Shown one piece after another: positions 9,648-22,151 of a stretch of 64,000 nucleotides of DNA. The stretch's first letter is position 1, and every line of letters starts with the position of its first letter. The stretch comes from Beta vulgaris subsp. vulgaris (taxonomy: Eukaryota > Streptophyta > Magnoliopsida > Caryophyllales > Amaranthaceae): the NCBI RefSeq assembly GCF_026745355.1, contig NW_026611040.1, positions 449,386-513,385 of the forward strand, given 5' to 3'. Made by a program: the position numbers and the translations under genes. The notes under the pieces were generated by a model. It worked only from the letters and a program-made list of their open reading frames with translations, was not told the DNA's origin and did no database searches.

Positions 9648-12600
9648 ATGGATAGAATAGTAGTTTGGAATGTCTGGGGATAAATAATACAAAAAACCAG
9701 AGAGATGTGGAGTATATTCATAGGTTCTCTTTCGTATTGTTTGTCTTTTCGAGACAAAGGTAAAGCTTTCTAATCTAAGGAAGCTTTATTAGGAAGTTTT
9801 TTAAGGATGGCGTTTTACGTCAAATAGTGATTGTCACAAGGGAGGTAGAATTATTCTTGCTTGGAAATCAGGAAGCTTCACTATTAATATTATTAGTGGA
9901 ACAAGTTAGATGTTGCATTGTTTTATACAACCTAGAAGTGGTGCTCCCGGTTTTTATTGTACCATGGTATATGCATTTAATGATAGGCAAGACTTGAAAC
10001 ATGGAACAAATAAAAAGGAGAACTATGGGAAGACTTGAAACAAATAAAAACTGATGCAGCATGGTTGATCTGTGGTGATTTCAACTATGTAATGAACACA
10101 GATGAAAGGTTAGACTCCTTAGTCAAAAAGGTGGAAATAAGAGATATACGAGATTGTATGAATACATGTCCTGTTACTGATATCAAATGCTCTGGCAATT
10201 TCTTCACTAATTGGAATAATAAATAAGCTGGAGAAGATAGAGTATATTCGAAGATTGATAGAAGCTAATCAGGCATGATCAGATCAATTTCCTTTTGTTG
10301 AAGTTAACTTTCAAAATGAAGGGGAGTTTGGCCATTCCCCTGCATTACTTTCAGTGTTTCTTGATGAACATAATGGTAAAAAAACCTTTTAGGTATTTTA
10401 CTATGTGAAAAAAAGCTTCACGATTTGAAGAACTAGTTAGGCAAGCATGGAACACTACTATTCAAGGTTCAAAGATGTTCATAGTAATAGAGAAATTGAA
10501 GCAAGTCAAGAGAGAATTAAAGGAGTTGAATAAAAGTGGCACTAGTAGAATAATTGCTATTTGTTGCGGTGATATTGCTGCGGTTTAATTTAGCCATGCG
10601 CAGCAATATACCACGTAAAAAGAAAAGGAAAAATACAAAAAAATCATATTGCTGCGGTTTCGGCCGAAAACCGCAACAATATGGTTTCAACGGATTTTTT
10701 TTGACTAATATTGCTGCGTTTCTCGAAAAAATCGCAGCAATATATTAAAATAATATAAAAATTATTATTTTAAGATATTGTTGCGGTTCCTCGAGAAAAC
10801 AGCAGCAATAGAGACTCTTTTAAGTATAAAAAAAAAGTTGAGGCCCAACTAGGGTTTTGTTCCCCCTTCTCTCTCATTAGCCGTCCAATATCTATCCTCC
10901 TGCCTCTCTCTCCTATAGAAAACGATCTCTCTCTCCTCACTATCTCTCCTCTTTGCCATCTCTCTCATTAGCCGTTCACTATCTCTCTCCTCACTATGTC
11001 TCCTCTTCGCCATCTCTCTCATTAACCGTTCACCATCTCTCTCCTCACTATGACGGTTCGCTCTCTCTCTCTCTCTCCCCACTAGAACACCACTCCCCTT
11101 CACCCTCATGCTCTCACCTTGACCCTCACCCTTCATCTTCGACGGTGGTGGAGACGAAGACCGCAAAAATTCCGACGAAGACTCTCAGATCTGTTTGTTT
11201 CTTTTCTTCGTCTCGAGTCAAATATTTACGACGATACCTCGATCTGTTTTGTGGTGGAGACAGCTTTCATCGTCTCGAGTTGGTTCTCCACGTCGTTCGC
11301 CGCTCTCGAGTTCGTTCTCCACGTCGTTTGCCGCTCTCGAGTTCTCGTCCGTCTCAATCGTTCGTCTGTTCGTCTTCCTCGTTTTCGAGTTCGCGCTTCA
11401 TTCTTCTTTCAACGACAACGACGCAATTTCTATTTTTTTTTCGTTTTTTTGTTTTCTGAATTTTCTGTTTTTTTCGTTTTTTTCGTTTGGTAAGCTCGGT
11501 TTGCAGTTAGATTGTTTTTATTTTAAGTTTTTTTTTTTTTTTAGTATTATTTGTTTTTATTAGTCATTTACTTGTAATTGTTTTTTTAATTTTACTTTTT
11601 AATTTTACATTTTATTATTTTGTAATATTGATGTAATTAGATTTTTCATCTTTATATATTAATAAACATTTTATTTTCAGTTTGTCTGAATTTAATGGAT
11701 AGTGGATATGTTAGTTGTTTGGTTTTAATATTTTAAATTTAATTGGCAAATGAAAGAAAAAATAAATTTCTGTACCAGGTCATATTGATGCGGTTTTGGC
11801 TAGAAACCGCAGCAATATACTGGACTTTTTCTGATATAAGATAATAATATTGCTGCGGTTTTGTGCTAGAAACCGCAGCAATATGTTGAAATATTGTTGC
11901 GGTTAAAAGCCGCAGCAATATATTATTTACCTATTGTTGCCCCCTTAATTGCGGCGCGCCCAAAACCGCAACAATAGGCCACTTTTTGACCGCATCAATA
12001 AGCATTTATTCTACTAGTGTGGTTTTAATGATTTACAAGCAGGGGAAATCAAAGCCAAACAGGCTATAGTTCATGCTCAGCAACACATGCACATGAATCC
12101 AGGTGATAGAGGCTTAGCAGATGCAGACTTAGAGAAAATGAAGCTGTATAAAGAGAAACATGATACATATGTTTCTTTTTTAAGGCATAAGCTAAGCTAG
12201 ACTGGTTGATTGATGGTGATAAGAATACAAGAGTATTTCATCACAGCATCAAAGCAAGGAAGTTGAAGAATCAGATTTATAGCATTAATGATGAGGAAGG
12301 AACCTGGCATGACAAAGCAGATTCAGTGGCAACGACTTTTGTATCTTATTACAAGAAGTTGTTGGGTCTAATATTGGCAATAGAATTGAAGCAATGTCAC
12401 AAATTGTTCAAGCTGGTCCACTAGCGTCTGATGAGCACAGAGCAATCTTAAATGCTCCATACATAGTGATGAAGTTAAAAGAGCATTATTTTCCATTCCA
12501 TGGAGCAAGGCTCTTGGACCTGATGGATTTGGCTCATTCTTTTCTAAAGATGTCTGGCATATAATAGGTGATGATGTAGTGATTGCTGTCCTAGACACAT

Positions 12601-14500
12601 ACATTACATAGTGGGGCCTGGTCAAAGGACTTAAATAATACATCAATTACTTTAATTCGTAAGACTAGAGCCCTAGTAATGTCACTAAGTATAGACCAAT
12701 ATCCTGTTGTACGTAACACAATTTATAAGTGTATTACAAAGGTAATCTGTGGCAAATTGAGGAAGATATTACCTGATGATATTATTGTGGAGAATCAAGG
12801 TGGTTTTATGGATGGGAGATTCATTGTGCATAATATTATAGTGATACAGGATACAGTAAAGCATTATGGGAGAAAGAAAGTGAGTCCTATATGCTTGATG
12901 AAGATAGATTTGCAGAAGGCTTATGGTACTATAAATTGGGGATTTTTACAAGAAATGCTCATGCAACTTGGATTTCATCTCAGTTTGTTGAGATGGTTAT
13001 GAACTGTGTTTCAACACCTATGTTTTCTTTATTAATTATGGCCAAATGGAGGGTTACTTTCAGTCTTTTAGAGGATTGAGACAAGGAGATCCTATGTCTC
13101 TTCTCCTCTTTATGATTTGTATGGAATATCTTTCAAGGATATTATACAAATTGAGTGAGTTGGAGAAAATGTTAAACTAACACAATTTTTTTTTTTTGCA
13201 GATGATTTCATCATGTGTTGCAAAGGAGAATATGCATCAATATACTTTATGTTAAGAGCTTTCAACTGTTCTCACAATTATGATGATTGTAGGCCAATGT
13301 TGGTAAATCAACCGTGTATATGTACTTGTGGAATGAATGAAGCAGAGATATAAGGAATAATGGATGCATCAGGTTTCATAAGAAGCATAATGCCATTCAG
13401 GTATTTGGGAGTTCCTATTTGCTATAAAAAGATTTTTAAAGCTCCATGTGATGGTATTGTAGAGAAAATGACTGCTAGAATAAGATTGTGGAGCACAAGA
13501 AATTTGTCATATGGATCTAGAACATAATTAATCAATGTAGTGCTTCTTAGTTTACGTAGATATTGGGCACAAGTCTTTATCCTACCCAAAAAGTGTTTCC
13601 TAACTGAGGTCACTAAGGTGTGTAGAGCATTCTTATTGAGTAGCCAATCATCGTCTCATAAGTCAGGTGTTGTAGCCTGGGGAATATTTATTCGAGCAAA
13701 ACATGTGGAGGTTTGGGATTTAGAGATGTGATGGCTTGGAACATTGCTTGTATTGGTAAATATGTATGAGCTACTACAAGCAAGAAAGATAATGTTTGGA
13801 TCCAGTGGGTGAATGTTGTTTATATCAAAGAGAATAATTGGTGGAACTACACTCCTAATTCAAGAGTTAGTTGGTATTGGAGAAGTGTCTGCAGAGTTAA
13901 AGAGTAGCTGAAGGCATATTACACAGAAAGGGAGTTCAGCGATATGTCTGTGTCTTTCATCCAGGAGGTATATCATAAGATCAGAGGGGAAAAGATGAAG
14001 TATATATCATGGGATAAAGCAATATGAAATAGGATGTCTATTCCTAAGCTTCGATTTATAGCCTGGCTGGCTATATAGGAGAAGTTGCAAATAACTGCAA
14101 GATTAGCTAGATTTGGAATCAGTAGTTCTGAACAATGTTTAGTATGTGATAATGCGTAGTTGAGACTAATAGTCACGTATTCTTTTAGTGCAAAGTTTAG
14201 CAAGGAGTGTCTGCAAGGTATTAAAGTATAGCTAAATATCCGATCCACAACAAATTCATTAGATAGGCTTATTAGATGGTTGAGAAATAGTAGGAATTCT
14301 GAATTCAGAAAGGAAGTGATATCTGCTGGAATTGTAGCAGTTGTGTATTATATATGGCACGAAAGAAACAAGGTGTATTGGTCTCAATATATTCCAAGTA
14401 TAGATTGGAGTATTAAGTAGATTAAGTACTTTGTTAGAGCAAGAATTGGAGCAATACTACCCAAGAAAATCAGTAGAGCAGACTATAATTGGATTTGACA
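9648..14500 (+). pseudogene. LINE-A ORF2: endonuclease-reverse transcriptase (broken)
   Basis: ORF2 begins MDRIVVWNVWGI (start 9648; one base needed to keep frame), which is the N-terminus of the APE-like endonuclease of plant LINEs. The endonuclease continues with WLICGDFNYVMNTDER (10060-10110). El-3 interrupts at 10540-12019. After it come IDGDKNTRVFHHSIKARK, KYRPISCCTTIYKCITKVI (12690-12740), an ENQGGFMDGR-type motif, LMKIDLQKAYGTINW and FADDFIMCC (13195-13220), which are reverse-transcriptase blocks. Many stops and frameshifts make it inactive. The last 1.1 kb is duplicated at 28481-29415. Confidence 0.75.
10540..12019. mobile_element. El-3: 1.48-kb non-autonomous CACTA-like element in LINE-A ORF2
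   Basis: Left end CACTAGTAGAATAATT, right end ATTCTACTAGTG, with a perfect 3-bp target duplication TGG at 10537-10539 and 12020-12022. Removing the element plus one TGG joins the LINE frame seamlessly (ELNKSG then FNDLQAGE). ATTGCTGCGGTTT motifs fill both subterminal regions (10565-10810 and 11780-12000). The CT-rich leader at 10860-11100 and the block around 11650-11750 match El-2. There is no transposase. The REREMAKR-type frame on the minus strand (10849-11166) is the translation of a CT repeat. Confidence 0.92.
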
Positions 14501-14758
14501 ATTTTAGCTATGAGTAGTACTAGATCATGTAGTGCTTATCTTGCCTTGTTAAGGGTCCAACCTAGTTGGTTCATTAACTTGGTTTAATTAGGTGTACTAA
14601 TCGTTTGAAACAACGAAAATGTACTTATTTAGCAAAAATGAAAAAAAACTAATGCGTGAAGAGATTCAACAAAATTGATCAAGAATGCAAAATAAACAAC
14701 CTCAATTACAACAACCAAACAACAACCTCTAATTAAAACTAAAAACTCCCAAACCACG

Positions 14759-14911
14759 ATGCCGCCACCTGCGCGAGGACCGCTGTCACCTGCGAGAGGA
14801 CCATCGTCACCTACAAGAGGATCGACACCACCTGCAAGAAGACCGCCATCATCTGTGCGAGGACTGTTAACGTCAAAAAAACCACGAATGAGCGAGAGAG
14901 GCGCGATTTGA
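14759..14911 (+). repeat. 21-bp minisatellite encoding a PxSPARG heptapeptide, copy 1
   Basis: Five tandem 21-bp units, of the type CCGCTGTCACCTGCGAGAGGA. On the plus strand the frame is open from ATG 14759 to TGA 14909-14911 and reads PLSPARG-like repeats (50 residues), ending SERGAI. The other strand is also partly open. Whether it is translated is unknown. In copy 2 (29527-29680) the ATG is ATA. Confidence 0.6.
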
Positions 14912-14989
14912 ACCCTAAGAGTATAGCCATTGGTTGATCCATAAATTGGACCATCAAGAAAGAGACAATAAAACCCGTTAAACTTATCT

Positions 14990-17398
14990 AAGTGTGCATG
15001 GCTTCAAGATGGGGATGCTAATACCAAGCTGTTTCATAGGCACATCAAAAAGAGCCAGATTCAAAATGTTGTTTTTGGGATTCATAATGAGGCAGGTGAA
15101 TAGGTTAGTCAACCTGCCCAAATCAATGAAGCTTTCCTTGAGTATTATCAGTCTTTGCTGGGGACGACCTTATCACATAGAAGGAAAGTAAAGAGAAGTA
15201 TTGTTGCAAAAGGGCCTTTGGTCAGTTCACAGCACTGTGAGAATCTAATAAGACCTGTGACTGGTGAAGAAGTGAAGGTGGCTATGTGGTCTATACATGG
15301 TGATAAGGCCCCTGGCCCAGATGGGTTTGGCACTCACTTTTTTAAGGATTATTGGCACATAGTTGGACCAAATGTAGTAGTAGCTGTTGTAGATTTCTTT
15401 CGGAATGGCAGACTCCTTAGTGAGGTAAATTCTAGTACAATCACCACTTACTCCAAAGGTTTCATGTCCCAGTCATGTAGGGGATTATATACCTATCTAT
15501 TGTTGCAACATCATTTATAAGTGCATCAACAAGGTGTTGTGTAATAGACTGAGGATGGTGTTGCCTGACATAATGCACAACATTATGATCTGTCAAGATT
15601 TAGTGAAGCATTATGGGAGACATAATACTAGTGCAGTGTGCATGATGAAAATTGATATGTGAAAGGCATATGACACAATAGAGTGGACATTTCTGAGAGA
15701 AATGCTTGAGGCCTTGGGTTTCCCTAAGAAATTTATAGGGCAGGTCATGACTTGTGTGACTTCTCCCAAGTTATCCTTGATGGTAAATGGAGCTCTACAT
15801 GGCTATTTCTCCTCTAGAAGGGGAATTAGACAAGGGGACCCCTTATCTCCTCTTTTATTTGTTATTTGCATGGAGTACTTGTCTAGAGTTTTGTTAGTGA
15901 GCAACCAAGTTTCAAGTTCCACCCCAGATGCTCTCCAATGAGGCTCACTCATCTTTGTTTTGCTGATGACATCTTGTTGTACTGCAAGGGTGATTTTACC
16001 TCAATAATGCTTTTGTTAAAAGGTTTTAAGTTGTTCTCTTAAAATTCTAGATTGCAAGCAAATGTGCACAAGTCTGCTATATATTGCAGTGAGATGGAAA
16101 ATGTAGTTGGATACAAAGGGCTTTGGATAGCTCTGGGATTGTTAGAGAATATCTTCCTTTCAAATATTTAGGTGTGCCTATTTGCTCTAACAGAATTTCA
16201 ATTGCTGATTGTGAGAAGTTAACTGATAAAATCATAGCTAGAATTCGAAGTTAGGGAACAAGAATATCTCTTTTGTTGGGAGACTTCAACTAATAAATTC
16301 TGTTCTCCTCATTATACATTCCTATTGGGCTCAAGTCTTCATGCTTCCTAAACATATGCTTCAGGAGATTGAAAAAAATTGTCGAGCCTTCCTTTGGTCA
16401 GGGGATACTTTTAGTAGTAAGCCTGGCTATGTGAAGTGGCAGAAAATCTGCACGCCTAAGTATGCAGGTGTTTTAGGGGTAAGAAACATTCAGCTCTGGA
16501 ACATTCCAGCTCTTGGAAAGTATGTATAGGCTGTTGAGAAGAAAGTAGATAATCTTTGGGTGAAATGGGTGCACAACATCTATGTTAAACAAGATATTTG
16601 GTGGAGTTACAAGCTAAGCCCAAGAATACGTGCAGTTGGTATGGGAGACAGCTACGCAATACCAAAGAAATGATCAAGCAACATTTCACTTCTTCTGAAA
16701 TTCAGCAAATGCAGACATACTCAATTTAGTTTGTGTATATGAAGTTAACAGGTGAGCATGAAAAATTGATTTGGAGTTAGGTAGTGTGGGGCAGATTGGG
16801 TTTGCCAAAGCATCAATTTTGTTCCTGGCTGATAATGTAGCATAGACTACAAACGAAGGAAAAACTGCACAACATTGGTGTGTGTGAAGATGACCTATGT
16901 TTGATATGTGGGGATAATGCTAAAACTCATGAGCATCAGTTCTTCAATTGTCATTTTAGTAAAGAGTTTGTTAGTAGGATCAAAGCTTGGTGTGGTATTC
17001 AGCATCAGAGCTTAAGCTTTTTTCAGATCATTGATTGGATAGCTAGGAGAAGAAGAGGATCCAAGATTAGAAGATTTGTACAGGCTGCTGCTATGGAAGC
17101 TATAGCTTACTGCATATGGAGGGTAAGGAATGAAGCTTACTAGGTACATAAAGTATAGAGTATTAACTATATTGTAAAGCATATAGAGAATATAGTGAAG
17201 GCTAGAAGTTTATGTTGTTTGCCTAAGAAAGTTAAAAGTAGGGATAAGGAGTGGATTGAGTCTTTGTAATTAGTTTGTTTTGATTGTTCCTTCCCTTGGA
17301 GTCCATCCTAGATGGTTTGCTTGTGGAAGGTTCCTGAGTTGTATTGTTGGTGTTATCTGAACTTTAATACAATCATCTTACTTATCAAAAAAAAAAAA
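14990..17398 (+). mobile_element. LINE-B, copy 1: 5'-truncated L1-type LINE with poly-A tail
   Basis: Broken ORF2 sequence. It starts with a DGDANTKLFHRHIKKSQIQN-like block (14995-15060), then KAPGPDGFGTHFFKDYWHIV (15300-15360), [15 protein letters not shown] (15640-15690), [20 protein letters not shown] (15815-15875) and FADDILLYC (15958-15985). A zf-RVT-like region (LCLICGDNAKTHEHQFFNC, 16890-16960) follows. It ends in a run of A at 17386-17398 after CTTATC. It contains many stops, for example GATATGTGA at 15655. A 42-bp deletion removes the ENQGAF block that is intact in copy 2. Confidence 0.85.
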
Positions 17399-18008
17399 CC
17401 CCTGTTAAACAAATAGGAGAGAGAAAAAAAAAAGAAGGAAAGAGAGTGTTGCTTAGATCGTGGGAACGATCTCAAAATGCCAAGGCAAAAGGGAGTTTGT
17501 TGCCAAATGGCACAAGGGGAGAGGAGGCTCAAAATGAAGTTGGGTCCACTGCTGCTGTATGGCAGCCATCCAACGCCCCTCATTTCTCCAATCTAACGGC
17601 TACGATTATTTGTAATTGTTAACGTTGCAAATTTTTGCAACCGACATATTGTCAATTTTCAATTTTTTTTTCTTTTAAAAAGCACCAATAACTCCATTTT
17701 TTTGGTCTATAAATAAAGACTAATATTGAGCTTTTTTTACACAACTTATTTTTTAGCTCATTTTGTTATTGAAAGTCATATTTGATTCCTTTCTTCATCT
17801 AACTACCCCGCAAAAAAAAATATCTCCTAATAAAAATTAGTTATGTAATTCTATATGTATGTGTGATTTATATTGTCTAAAAATCAATATATATGAGTCT
17901 GATTTCATAAAACAATTAACTTATCACATCCTCTTTGTCCTTTTTTCTAGCTTGTCTTCCATCTCAAATGTGTCAATATCTTGAGAATATATATATTATA
18001 TATATATA

Positions 18009-18066
<58 letters not shown>

Positions 18067-18533
18067 TAAAGCTAATAAGGTCTCACATAACTATTCAAAT
18101 ATTACTTTACTTTTTTGCATCTCTTCTACCCCAAAAAGAGTGGTTGAACCAAGTCAACAACCAACATCTCACATAACTTAACAACCCTGGACTAATTCCA
18201 ACTTCAATCCATAACTTTCCTTTATTTGTTGAGTCAAGTCAACAGCCAACCAATCTTTCATAGGTATAATAACCCACTTACCAAATAAGACCCTCAGTCC
18301 TCATAAAATAATTAAATAATTCAAAGGGAACAACATGATCGATTCAATCATGATCCACCAAAGTAGAACAAAAATGGGAGAATTGAAAAAGAGGGGGGGG
18401 GGGTAAGCATCATCTTTACGGCTAGATGTAATATCCAGATCTCTGCGGAAATAAAAAAATTTCACGTGTTTCTCGTCGGGAAGGGACTACTAGGCAAATT
18501 CCATTGATTGCATGCAACATTATGGGTCAGAAG
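17399..18533. other. Non-coding sequence with TATA-like motif and AT microsatellite
   Basis: No gene was seen. The first half (to 17876) belongs to the segmental duplication. It includes a promoter-like TCTATAAATAAAG at about 17707 followed by an AT-rich leader, present identically in copy 2 at about 32508. The second half has an AT dinucleotide repeat (17988-18062) and unique intergenic sequence up to the Copia-A LTR. Confidence 0.5.
17988..18062. repeat. (AT)n microsatellite
   Basis: AT dinucleotide repeat with two TATTATA interruptions, just right of the end of duplication copy 1. Confidence 0.95.
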
Positions 18534-18794
18534 TGTTAGGATATAGTGCTAATAGTGCATTAATAATATAAGATATATAAATATAAATATGTATTGAATA
18601 TTATTCTTAATAATGTTATTATATCTCTTGAATGATTACAATGCTTATATAGTAGTGTCATTACAACAATAGTATAGTTATATGCTAAATAATTAAAGGT
18701 TGTTCTTGTTATTCTAACAATAACTAGCAATTAATAGTTATCAAATGCTAATATAAAGATAGATGAAATGAGGAAGGCCTTCAAAATTTTAACA
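18534..18794 (-). mobile_element. Copia-A 3' LTR (261 bp)
   Basis: On the minus strand the LTR starts TGTTAAAATTTTGAAGG directly after a polypurine tract (AAGGAGGAG, plus-strand CTCCTCCTT at 18796-18804). It ends in TATATCCTAACA at 18534. Ends TGTTA...TAACA form a short inverted repeat. The partner 5' LTR would lie upstream of the gag at 28480, but the segmental duplication has replaced that region. Confidence 0.75.
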
Positions 18795-20280
18795 CTCCTC
18801 CTTGAAGAGCTTCCTTTGAACGCCAAGCTTTTCTCTCAAGTACTCGAAACTTGTTTTCGAAAGAACTTTTGTAAATATGTCAGCAATTTGTTCTTCTGAG
18901 GCATAATGAATTAAGCTGATCTTTCCCGCACTTTCAACTTCATGTACAAAGTGATAATTTATTTTTATGTGTTTAGTCTTTCGATGTAGTACTGGATTCT
19001 TAGCAATAGCAATAGCAGATTTACTATCACAATATATCTTCGTTGGTTGTTTTTGCTCTTCTCCAATTTCTGCTAAAATTCTTCGTAGCTAAATAGTTTG
19101 ATTGCAGCAGCACTTACGGCAATATACTCTGCTTCCGCTGTTGATTGAGCCAGGATATCTTGCTTTTGACTTAGCCAAGAAAATACTCAATTTCCTAGTG
19201 AAAATACATATCCTGATGTACTTCTCATATCATCTATGGATCCAGCCCAATCGCTGTTTGAATATCCAATTAGTTTAGAATTTTTAATGGGCTTGTACCA
19301 TATTCCATAATCCGAGGTTTCTTTTAGATAGCGAAGAACTCTCTTGATTGCTTGTAAGTGTATTTGGCTTGGTTTATGCATAAACCTTGCTAACATGCTT
19401 AAAACATACATCATATCTTGCCTTGTAGTTGTAAGATATAATAAACTCCCAATTATGTTTCTATATTGTTTAACATCAGCATCTTCGGAATTAACTTCCT
19501 TGCTTAACTTTTCATTCTGAGCTAATGGAGTGGAAACCGGTTTGCAATTTCCCATCTTAAACTTTTTCAAGATGTTTTCTGCATATTTCTTTTGACTTAA
19601 GAAAATCCCTTCTTTGGTTTGTTCAATCTTCATACCAAGAAAATAATTCATTAGACCAAGATCAGTCATTTCAAATTGCTTCATCATGTCTTGCTTAAAT
19701 GCTTCTATCGTTGTTGGATTGTTCCCAGTAATGATTAGATCATCCACATAAAATGATAAGATTATGACATTAGTCCCATCCATTTTTAGGTATAATGTTG
19801 CTTCATTAGGACTCCTCTTGAATCCTTGTTAAATAAAGTAACCATCAATTCGACTATACCAAGCACGTGGAGCTTGTTTGAGCCCATACAAAGCTTTCTT
19901 TAGCTTCAGTACTTTATCTTCCTTTCCTTTCACTACAAACCATGGAGGTTCTTCAATATAGATCTCTTCCTCGAGAAATCCATTTAAAAAAGCAGACTTG
20001 ACATCAAGTTGATAAAGTTTCCATTTTCGTTGTGCAGCTAGAGCAAGAATTACTCTAACTATATCTTGTCTTGACACCGGAGCAAATGTCTCATTATAAT
20101 CAATGTCGAATTATTGTGAATATCCTTTTACTACCAGTCTGGCTTTGTGCTTTTGAATTGAGCCATTTGGATTGAATTTTGTCTTGAATATCCATTTTAC
20201 ACCAATGACATCTTTGCTTGGTGGCTTATCTTGCAATTCCCATGTTTGATTTTTCTCAATCATGCGAATTTCTTCTTCAT
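18795..20280 (-). pseudogene. Copia-A reverse transcriptase and RNase H (broken)
   Basis: Read right to left: [16 protein letters not shown] (20270), [57 protein letters not shown] (19860), the YVDD active site in LSFYVDDLIITG (about 19740), YLGVPL-like blocks, KSRMSTSGY-like RNase H entry (RSTSGYVFSLGN, 19190) and QSTAEAEYIAVSAA (19120). These are standard Copia RT-RH signatures. It is broken by a stop at 20110 (GYSQ then stop), a stop at 19830 and frame damage at 19185. Its gag and protease are at 27716-28480. The integrase is absent because the Gypsy sequence starts at 20281. Confidence 0.85.
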
Positions 20281-20289
20281 TGATGCTGC

Positions 20290-21780
20290 TTCAGGAGGTT
20301 CCCTTATGACTAAGAACCCAACCGAAGCAAAGGAGTTGATTGAGAAGATGGCGGCCAATGACAACTACCATCCAAATGGTCGCAATCGTGCTAAGAAGGG
20401 AGGTAAATATGATGTTGATGTGCTAACCACTTTAACTAATACTGTGCAGGCACTATCTCACAAGTTTGATCGACTCCAAGCTGGTTCATTTATGATGGTC
20501 TCATGTCAGATGTGTGGAGTCCAAGGACATGCTGCTACTGAATGTCAAATCAACAATGATGGGATGACAATTGAGCAAGCCAATGCTCTTTATAATTCCA
20601 ATCCAAAGCGCCATATGATCCTTATTCTAACACATACAATGAGGGATGGAAGCACAATCCTGCATTTTCATACAAGACACTCAAGCACAACTCAATCCAC
20701 CTCCTCCACCTCGCAACAATTTTAATGCACCACCAGGTTTTCAAGCTAGAGCACCATTCAATCCTCATGTCAATCAAGTGTTAATCAGCAACCTCCTCCG
20801 ATTCAACAGAAAAGCAACTTGGAGATTATGATGGAGAACCTTTTAGCCCAACAAATAACTTCATGGCTCAACAGGGTAAGCAAAATGAGAAGACTGATCA
20901 CACAATTCAACAAATTCAAGCACAGAACAAGCTCTTAGAAAGTCAAATAAGCCAACTTGCACATCAAGTGGGCCAATCTTCAAAAGCTCCAGGTCATTTT
21001 CCTGGTAATACTGAACAACCATCTAAGGGCCATATCAATGCTGTGATTTTGAGAAATGGAAAAGAGCTACAAGATCATCCTTTGAAGGAGCCATCAAAAA
21101 GAACTGTGGAAGAGATGGTCCAACCTGAGAAAGCGGTGGAAAACGAGATTATTGAAGAAGAGAAGAAGGAACCTACTCCTACCCCTATTCGGCCATACAC
21201 GCCACCAGTTCCATTTCCACAAAGGTTAGCCCATGCAAAATTAGAGAAGAAATATGGGAAATTCCTTGATATACTGAAGAAGCTGCATTAAACATACCAT
21301 TCTTGGATGCTATCTCTGAGATGCCCTCTTATGCAAAATTTCTGAAAGACATGCTCTCAAACAAGCGGAAGATCGAGGAGAATGAAACTGTTTCACTTAC
21401 AGCAGAATGTAGTGCTATATTGCAGAATAAGCTTCCTAAGAAGCTAGGAGATCCGGGTAGCTACTCTATTCCTGTGAAGCTAGGAGATATCGAAATAAAA
21501 AAGGCACTTTGTGATCTTGGGGCAAGTGTTAGTCTAATGCCTTGGTCTATTTGCAAGAAGCTTCAAATGGGTGAACCAAAACCTACACGCATCTCTTTAA
21601 ATTAGCTGATAGAACTGTAAAGTATCCACTTGGTATCCTTGAAGATGTTCCTCTCCGTGTTGGGAAGTTTTTCATTCCATGTGACTTTGTAGTAATGGAG
21701 ATGGAGGAGATGCGCAGGTCCTATCATTCTTGGGAGACCTTTCCTGGCCACTGCTGGAGCCATCATTGACATGAAGAATG
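20290..21780 (+). pseudogene. Gypsy (Athila-like) gag C-terminal half and aspartic protease (broken)
   Basis: Begins mid-domain with [20 protein letters not shown], typical of Athila/Tat gag, followed by a CCHC-like knuckle (CQMCGVQGHAATEC, 20506-20547) and a Gln-rich spacer. A coiled segment (QIQAQNKLLESQISQLAHQV, about 20911-20970) follows. The protease region has the active-site variant CDLGASVSLMP (21510-21543). Frameshifts or stops at about 20725, 20830, 21290 and 21605 break it. Confidence 0.75.
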
Positions 21781-22085
21781 GAACATTACCTTTGAAGTGG
21801 GTGATGAGAAGATGGAGTACAATCTCACAAACTCCATGGGGCTCCTTCGTTTGGGAGACTATCTATAGGGTGGATGCTCTAGATGAGGCGATTGAGGTAA
21901 AAGCTTCTAGTCTACAACTTGATGATTCACTGCAAACTGTTCTCATGGGAGTTGCCGATGAAGAGGATTGGGAAACTAAGGCGTACAAGAGGCTCTTAGA
22001 GGAATGCATTCATTACCTAATGATGATCTATCAAAGAGGTGTTGACACACGAGGATCTAAGGAGGTACTACGCCTCCTGAGGTAG
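21771..22085 (+). pseudogene. Gypsy linker between protease and RT (broken)
   Basis: The sequence continues the polyprotein in shifted frames: VGDEKMEYNLTNSMG-like, then RVDALDEAIEVKASSLQLDD. This is the usual linker between protease and RT in Athila-type elements. It contains no catalytic motif and is kept only to show the polyprotein is continuous. Confidence 0.5.
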
Positions 22086-22151
22086 AATTAAAACCCCTTC
22101 CCCTTCTTTAAAATATGCATACTTGGTCCCAATGAGACTTATCCAGTTATT

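Larger units (their letters stand above)
6890..14650 (+). mobile_element. LINE-A: L1-type non-LTR retrotransposon, nearly full length but decayed
   Basis: A plant L1-type LINE reads left to right: a short leader from about 6890, ORF1 (DUF4283 plus zinc knuckle), then ORF2 (endonuclease, reverse transcriptase, C-terminal region), ending near an A-rich stretch at about 14640. It is interrupted by a solo LTR (7600-9029) and by El-3 (10540-12019), and has many stops and frameshifts. Its 3' part is repeated in the second copy of the segmental duplication. Confidence 0.75.
13403..17876 (+). repeat. Segmental duplication, copy 1 (4.5 kb)
   Basis: From ATTTGGGAGTTCC at 13403 to TTTATATTGT at 17876 the sequence is repeated in direct orientation at 28481-32680, with only scattered base changes by eye. 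It contains the 3' part of LINE-A, the SPARG minisatellite, LINE-B with its poly-A, and a promoter-like stretch. Copy 1 lacks 42 bp that copy 2 keeps (between GCCTGACA and TAATGCAC at 15571). It keeps about 0.31 kb (14153-14463) that copy 2 lost. Confidence 0.95.

Noticed and set aside
10849..11166. Arg/Glu-rich minus frame (also 10953-11563 plus frames)
   Set aside because: CT-repeat leader of El-3 read as protein; low complexity and not conserved in frame with El-2.
17680..17876. Host gene promoter near 17707
   Set aside because: TATA-like box and leader exist in both duplication copies, but no gene follows in either, so only noted as promoter-like.
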